A stretch of 64,000 bases of DNA, taken from assembly GCA_963627135.1 (NCBI GenBank), contig CAVFZY010000027.1:1-64000 (forward strand), in the 5' to 3' direction. This DNA is from CAG-103 sp963627135 (GTDB lineage: Bacteria; Bacillota; Clostridia; Oscillospirales; Oscillospiraceae). The translations under genes were made by a program, and so were the position numbers. Below the pieces are notes generated by a model. That model saw only the letters and a program-made list of their open reading frames with translations, was not told the DNA's origin and did not search any database. Below, piece after piece: positions 59,761 to 64,000 of this stretch (its first letter is position 1; each line of letters begins with the position of its first letter).

Positions 59761-60225
59761 TCAGGCGTGCTTGACCATGCCGGCGAGCTTTTTCATCAGG
59801 CCGGAGCCGAACTTCTCATCGAAGTAGTTGAGCCACGCGCGCAGCATGTCGATCGTCTCGGGGTCGCCGAGCCAGTGGCGCAGGAGAATGCTGCGGTCGG
59901 TGCTGCGCAGGAGCTTGGCCACCGACACGAGAATGGCGTACGCATCGTCGATCTTGCCGAGCAGCGGGACCGAGTCCGGCACGAGGTCCAGCGGCGAGAG
60001 CACATACAGCAGCGCAAGGCCGAGGTCGAGCTTGCGGCTCGAGGGCACGTCGGGGTCGAGCATGAGCTTGCAGATAAGGTAGGCAAAGTCCGGCAGCGTC
60101 GTGAGGTAATCGGCCGCCTTGCTGCCGAATTTTCCGGCCACGAAGCTGGTGGCCTGATAGCGGGCGCGCTTATAAAAGCGGTCGAATGCGTTGTCGTCCA
60201 TGTAATAGATGTTTTCTTTGGTCAT
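59761..60225 (-). CDS. DUF1232 (YkvA-like) protein
   Basis: The 154-residue protein has the DUF1232 signature 'YVLSPLDLVPDSVPLLGKID' (about residues 73-92), a short hydrophobic patch thought to touch membranes. Function of the family is unknown. It has its own ribosome binding site (AGGAGGCAGG) and is convergent with the foldase gene. Confidence 0.88.
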   Translation of the reverse strand: MTKENIYYMDDNAFDRFYKRARYQATSFVAGKFGSKAADYLTTLPDFAYLICKLMLDPDVPSSRKLDLGLALLYVLSPLDLVPDSVPLLGKIDDAYAILVSVAKLLRSTDRSILLRHWLGDPETIDMLRAWLNYFDEKFGSGLMKKLAGMVKHA

Positions 60226-60319
60226 GATCCTGCCTCCTGATGGGAGAAGATTTTCTTTTATCTATTATAGCGAAAAATCAGATAGGCTTCAACTGGTTTG
60301 TGAAATTTTTCGGAATTGA

Positions 60320-60348
60320 TTGCCAAGCGGGCCGATCCGGCGTATAAT
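60320..60348 (+). promoter_or_regulatory. Sigma-A promoter of the amidohydrolase gene
   Basis: TTGCCA (60320-60325) and a perfect TATAAT (60343-60348) are 17 bp apart. Confidence 0.8.
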
Positions 60349-60381
60349 GCAGGAGCATTTCAGAAAACGGAGGCTGAGCCT

Positions 60382-61644
60382 ATGATCCGCTTTTTCAACG
60401 GCCGCACGCTCACGATGGCGGACGGTGTGTCCGTCACGACGGACGAGGTCTGGACCGACGGGGACAAGATTGCCTACATCGGCCCCACGCCGGAGGACCT
60501 GCCCGTGTTCGAGCGGCAGATCGACCTCGGCGGCGATCTTGTCATGCCGGGCTTTAAGAACGCGCACGCGCACGCCGGTATGAGCTTTGTGCGCTCGTAT
60601 GCCGACGATGTGCCGCTGCAGCCGTGGCTGTTCGAGCAGATCTTCCCGCTCGAGGCGAAGCTCACGCCCGAGGCGGTGTACGCGTTCACAAAACTGTCGA
60701 TCCTTGAGTATCTCACGAGCGGCATCACGGCCGGCTTTGACATGTATTATTTCCGCGAGGCCATTGCCCAGGCGAGCATCGACTGCGGCTTCCGCACGGT
60801 GCTGTGCGGGGGCGGCGGTAGCGCGCAGCAGCTTGAAGCGGAATACCGCAAGTTCAACGCCCTGCACCCGCTGATCTCCTATCAGCTCGGCCTGCACTCG
60901 GAGTATACCTCGAGCATCATCGAGATGACCGAGGCCGGCGAGCTGGCCCGCGCGTTGCACGCGCCGGTGTTCGCGCACAATGCCGAGACCGCGCGCGAGG
61001 TTGCCGAGTGTCAGGACCGCTGGGGCAAGACGCCGACGGAGCTGTTTGAATCTCTCGGCCACTTTGACTACGGCGGCGGGGGCTTTCACTGCGTGCACAT
61101 GACGGAGCACGATCTGGAGATCTTCCGGAAGCGCGGGCTCTGGGCCGTCACGAACCCCGGATCGAACGCCAAGCTTGCCAGCGGCATCGCCCCGCTGGCA
61201 CAGATGCGGGAGCTGGGCATCCATATGGCCATCGGCACCGACGGCCCGTCGAGCAACAACGCGCTCGATTTCTTCCGCGAGATGTATCTGGCCGCCGTGC
61301 TGCAAAAGCTGCGCTGCGGCGACGCGGCCGCCTTCCCGGCGGACGACGTGCTGCGCATGGCGACGGTTGGCGGCGCGCAGGCCATGGGCCTGACTGGCTG
61401 CGATGTGCTCGCTCCCGGCAAGCAGGCGGACCTGATCGTCATCGACCTGCAGCGGCCGAACATGCAGCCGGTGCACAATGTACCGCGCAACCTGGTCTAC
61501 AGCGGCTCGAAGGAGAACGTGCGCCTGACGATGGTCGCCGGGCGGGTGCTGTATGAAAACGGCGCGTTTTTCGTCGGCGAGCCGGTGCAGGACATTTACC
61601 GCGCCGTGAACGCGGCCTTCGCCGCGATGCGCGCGGCGCTCTGA
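60382..61644 (+). CDS. Amidohydrolase family protein, MTA/SAH deaminase-like
   Basis: The 420-residue metal-dependent hydrolase resembles methylthioadenosine/S-adenosylhomocysteine deaminases and other aminohydrolases of the TRZ/ATZ group. Metal ligands are in NAHAHAGMS (about residue 60; most relatives have a Thr in place of the first Ala), the His in FAHNAETARE, the His in GFHCVHMTEHD, and the Asp in IGTDGPSSNN. The downstream segment 'YADDVPLQPWLFEQIFPLE' is typical of the group. The ATG at 60382 follows CGGAGG. It is monocistronic. Deamination of an adenosine-like or guanine-like compound is plausible. Confidence 0.82.
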   Translation: MIRFFNGRTLTMADGVSVTTDEVWTDGDKIAYIGPTPEDLPVFERQIDLGGDLVMPGFKNAHAHAGMSFVRSYADDVPLQPWLFEQIFPLEAKLTPEAVYAFTKLSILEYLTSGITAGFDMYYFREAIAQASIDCGFRTVLCGGGGSAQQLEAEYRKFNALHPLISYQLGLHSEYTSSIIEMTEAGELARALHAPVFAHNAETAREVAECQDRWGKTPTELFESLGHFDYGGGGFHCVHMTEHDLEIFRKRGLWAVTNPGSNAKLASGIAPLAQMRELGIHMAIGTDGPSSNNALDFFREMYLAAVLQKLRCGDAAAFPADDVLRMATVGGAQAMGLTGCDVLAPGKQADLIVIDLQRPNMQPVHNVPRNLVYSGSKENVRLTMVAGRVLYENGAFFVGEPVQDIYRAVNAAFAAMRAAL

Positions 61645-61706
61645 TCGCTTTTCCTGCGGGCTGCGGGGCGGCGAAAGCCGCCTGAGGTGATATGCCCGAA
61701 TCGATA

Positions 61707-61743
61707 AAAAAGTCCCGGAAACAGTGAGTTTCCGGGACTTTTT
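61707..61743. terminator. Bidirectional intrinsic terminator
   Basis: AAAAAGTCCCGGAAAC pairs perfectly with GTTTCCGGGACTTTTT across AGTGA. It serves the amidohydrolase gene and the convergent TetR gene. Confidence 0.92.
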
Positions 61744-61760
61744 GCTGCCCTGCGGGGGCG

Positions 61761-62345
61761 TTATGCTTTCGTTTCGAGCACTTTCACGCCGTGCATGATG
61801 ATCTCGCCGGCGAGCACGGCCATCTCTTCGGGCGTCTGCTTCATGCCGTTGTCAATCCACGTGAGCGCGAGCGACATGTTGCCCGACACGATGAACGAGC
61901 AGAAGTAGTCAAGCATCACGGGGTCGTTCGGATAGTAATACGCGAGGAAGTCATACAAAAATTCGTCGCGCAGGATGTGGCAGATGCGGTCGGTGAAGGC
62001 AATGTCGCCGTTTTTGCCCAGCAGCACATGGCACAGATCGGAATTCTGCTCGATGTACTGGTACAGCTCCATCAGGTACGGGTAGGTCTTGCCCTCGGAG
62101 TTTTTCGCGTTGTGCCGGCGGCATACGACGACCAGCCCGTCCGCCAGCTCATCCTCGAGACTGGACAGCAGGTCGTACACGTCCTTATAGTGGATATAGA
62201 AGGTGCCGCGGTTGATGTCTGCGATCGCTGCCAGCTCGCGCACGGAAATGTCCTTGACGCTCTTCTCCGCCATGAGCTTCATCAGCGCAAGCCGAAGCTG
62301 CCGTTTCGTCTTTCGCACTCTGCGGTCTACAACTTTTTCTTCCAT
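61761..62345 (-). CDS. TetR/AcrR family transcriptional regulator
   Basis: The 194-residue repressor has its helix-turn-helix at about residues 28-52 ('LAAIADINRGTFYIHYKDVY') and a C-terminal domain of the type common in Firmicutes TetR proteins. The ATG at 62345 follows GGAGGAATC. It is single and convergent with the amidohydrolase gene; its target is not clear. The 272 bp upstream (62346-62617) is AT-rich and carries only the DUF1292 promoter. Confidence 0.85.
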   Translation of the reverse strand: MEEKVVDRRVRKTKRQLRLALMKLMAEKSVKDISVRELAAIADINRGTFYIHYKDVYDLLSSLEDELADGLVVVCRRHNAKNSEGKTYPYLMELYQYIEQNSDLCHVLLGKNGDIAFTDRICHILRDEFLYDFLAYYYPNDPVMLDYFCSFIVSGNMSLALTWIDNGMKQTPEEMAVLAGEIIMHGVKVLETKA

Positions 62346-62557
62346 TCGCCGATTCCTCCTACCTGTTATTTGTTGCCTTGACATACATGATACCACCGAA
62401 ACGAACAATAATCAACATTTCGTTGCATAAAAATTGTGATTTTTTTCGAAATTTTTGTGAAAATTTTATGGAATAGTGGACGCGATGGAGAATAATCACA
62501 TTTTTGTTGGCCATCTGGCCTGCAAACCGGCGACCAGACGGGCGCCGGAAAACGCAG

Positions 62558-62586
62558 TGGCAAAATGGCGCGCGATATGCTATGAT
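62558..62586 (+). promoter_or_regulatory. Sigma-A promoter of the DUF1292-DUF2156 operon
   Basis: TGGCAA (62558-62563) and TATGAT (62581-62586) are 17 bp apart, about 30 bp before the ATG. Confidence 0.65.
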
Positions 62587-62617
62587 GGGGGCAAATCCCG
62601 AAAAGGAGCACAAGATC

Positions 62618-62938
62618 ATGTTTGAAAACGGAACGTTCGCGGTCCTCGGCCCGGACGGAAAACAGGTGCAGTGCGACGTGCTGTTCACCTATGACTGCGA
62701 GGACAACGGCCGCTCGTACGTCGTGTTCACGACCGGCGAGGGCGCGCAGCAGCGGCTGTTCGCCAACCGTTACGACACGCGCGCTGATGGCCAGCCGGCG
62801 CTGCGCGCGCTCGAAAACGAGCAGGAATACGCCATCATCAAGCACTGCTTTGAGGAGCTCAAGGCGAAGCTCGCCGAGCAGGCTGCAGCAGAGCAGGCGG
62901 CACAGGCCACTGCACAGGAGGGTGAGCCAGAAGCATGA
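62618..62938 (+). CDS. DUF1292 domain protein
   Basis: The 106-residue protein has the compact DUF1292 beta domain ('VQCDVLFTYDCEDNGRSYVV', 'EYAIIKHCFEELK') and an Ala/Glu-rich C-terminal tail of about 20 residues. Function is unknown; such genes often lie near yqgF or other housekeeping genes in Firmicutes. The ATG follows AAAAGGAGC. Its stop overlaps the next start by ATGA. Confidence 0.82.
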   Translation: MFENGTFAVLGPDGKQVQCDVLFTYDCEDNGRSYVVFTTGEGAQQRLFANRYDTRADGQPALRALENEQEYAIIKHCFEELKAKLAEQAAAEQAAQATAQEGEPEA

Positions 62939-64000
62939 CAGACCCGTTTCATCCGCTGAGCGTGCAGGACATCCCGATGCTCACACACTACTTTGCCCGG
63001 CAGGATACACGCCTGTGCAATGCCTCGGCCGGCGCGGCCGTGCTCTGGCAGCCGTATTTTCAGGACGCGGCGCTCGAACTGGACGGCACGCTGCTGCTGC
63101 GCGAGCAGTTCCCCGGTCTCGGCACGGTATTTTCCACACCGATCGGAGAGCGTGTGGGAAATGCATACGATTTTCTCGTGAAATATTGCCGCGATGTGGG
63201 GGAATCCCTGCAGTTTTTCCCCGCCACGGCGGATGATGTGGAAAACCTGCGTGCGCGCTTCGGCGCCGTGGAGGCCACGCCGGTGCGCGACTGGTTTGAC
63301 TATCTCTACGACGCGCAGGACATGGTGACATTCCGCGGCCGGCGCTTCAACGGCCAGCGCAACCACATCCATCGTTTCCAGCGCCTGTACCCGGACTGGG
63401 CGTTTGAGCGCGTCACAGCGGAGAATCTGCCGGAGGTGTGCGCGTTTTTTGATGCCTTCACCCGCCGCTACCACAAGGACAGCGACAGTGCGCAGGCGGA
63501 AGAGGACTGCGTGCGGGAATTCCTGCGCGACTTTGATGCTTATGCCTTGCTGGCGGGGCTGCTGCGCGTGAATGGGCGCGTGGCCGGTTTTTCCGCCGGG
63601 GAGATCGTGGGCGACACGCTCATCATCCACATTGAGAAGGCGGACATCGCCTATGAGGGCATCTATCAGGTGCTGGTCAACGAATACGCCAAGTGCTTCG
63701 TCACGCCCGATGTGCGCTACATCAACCGCGAAGAGGACGTGGGCGACGAGGGGATGCGGCGCTCAAAAGAGTCGTATCACCCCGTGTGCCTGCTTGAAAA
63801 ATATCTGGTACGGATCCCGGCACAGCCGGAGAAAGGAGAAAAAACCATGCAGGAAGTCTATGAATTTCTGAAAAAGTGCGGCACGTACTATCTTGCCACC
63901 GTCGAGGGCGACCAGCCGCGCGTGCGCCCGTTTGGCACGGTGAATCTGTTCGAGGGCAAGCTCTATATCCAGACCGGCAAGGTCAAGGCCGTCTCGAAGG
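62935..64000 (+). CDS. DUF2156 protein fused in frame to a PNPOx-like domain (runs off the window)
   Basis: The frame opens with a DUF2156 domain (the C-terminal part of lysyl-phosphatidylglycerol synthases, a GNAT-like fold) of about 295 residues; blocks include 'PFHPLSVQDIPMLTHYF', 'YDFLVKYCRDVGESLQF' and 'RYINREEDVGDEGM'. No stop follows. After the linker IPAQPEKGEK the same frame enters a pyridoxamine-phosphate-oxidase-like domain from Met305 (MQEVYEFLKKCGTYYLATV). An internal AAAGGAG sits before the ATG at 63847, so a separate PNPOx-like protein could also be made. The 3' end is beyond the window. Confidence 0.82.
   Translation, partial: MTDPFHPLSVQDIPMLTHYFARQDTRLCNASAGAAVLWQPYFQDAALELDGTLLLREQFPGLGTVFSTPIGERVGNAYDFLVKYCRDVGESLQFFPATADDVENLRARFGAVEATPVRDWFDYLYDAQDMVTFRGRRFNGQRNHIHRFQRLYPDWAFERVTAENLPEVCAFFDAFTRRYHKDSDSAQAEEDCVREFLRDFDAYALLAGLLRVNGRVAGFSAGEIVGDTLIIHIEKADIAYEGIYQVLVNEYAKCFVTPDVRYINREEDVGDEGMRRSKESYHPVCLLEKYLVRIPAQPEKGEKTMQEVYEFLKKCGTYYLATVEGDQPRVRPFGTVNLFEGKLYIQTGKVKAVSK

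Noticed and set aside
1..64000. CRISPR arrays, prophage or IS transposase genes, tRNA or rRNA genes
   Set aside because: No regularly spaced 20-40 bp repeats with spacers, no transposase or phage structural motifs, and no cloverleaf sequences were recognised by eye.

Overview
The window looks like the origin region of a high-GC, spore-forming, strictly anaerobic member of the Clostridia, most probably an Oscillospiraceae relative (Oscillibacter, Flavonifractor or Intestinimonas-like). This placement is inferred from gene content: a GerA-type germinant receptor operon, ferredoxin-linked 2-oxoacid oxidoreductase, an [FeFe]-hydrogenase-like protein, a TM1266-type hydrogenase regulator, EFR-like and DUF362 ferredoxin proteins, and the order dnaA-dnaN-yaaA-recF-remB-gyrB-gyrA. 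No 16S or tRNA gene was seen. Most genes are GC-rich, so nearly every long antisense reading frame is a shadow of a real gene.

Layout. 0.2-4.0 kb: spore germination receptor operon (A, C, B subunits). 4.3-8.9 kb: two TetR regulators flanking a lactonase-like hydrolase, a VOC protein and two broken genes (SDR and carboxymuconolactone-decarboxylase-like), then a MATE exporter. 9.1-12.4 kb: an EFR-type flavodoxin/ferredoxin and a large secreted protein of unknown function. 12.5-15.7 kb: copper efflux genes (HMA protein, CopA, small membrane protein). 15.9-18.4 kb: LytTR/GHKL two-component system with a NifX-like protein. 18.6-21.0 kb: PNPOx-like protein, MTA/SAH nucleosidase and a DUF362 ferredoxin protein.

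21.4-31.4 kb is a coherent catabolic module. A long minus-strand operon encodes an MFS carrier, a four-subunit 2-oxoacid:ferredoxin oxidoreductase, a sodium:solute symporter, a family III CoA-transferase and a D-2-hydroxyacid dehydrogenase. Divergently there is a FadR-type regulator and a LarA-family nickel racemase. Three near-identical palindromes (TTGTCnGACAA) sit in the shared control region. The simplest reading is import and racemisation of a 2-hydroxyacid, oxidation to the 2-oxoacid, ferredoxin-linked decarboxylation to an acyl-CoA and CoA transfer. The substrate cannot be read from sequence.

31.5-44.9 kb holds a TM1266 regulator, DUF1643 and DUF3784 proteins, TruA, a striking pair (stand-alone middle domain of acetyl-CoA synthase plus a CooC-type ATPase) divergent from a group-B-like [FeFe] hydrogenase protein, IMP dehydrogenase, an ECF sigma factor with a membrane partner, a TIM-barrel protein with an M20 peptidase, an SDR, and a repeat-rich intergenic region.

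44.3-54.7 kb, all minus strand, is the replication-initiation and gyrase cluster with an origin candidate between dnaA and dnaN (five TAG trinucleotides plus phased DnaA-box-like sites). To its right, plus-strand mfd, a PrsA-like foldase, an amidohydrolase, DUF1292 and a DUF2156 protein are codirectional with replication leaving that origin. The last gene runs off the window and is fused in frame to a PNPOx-like domain.
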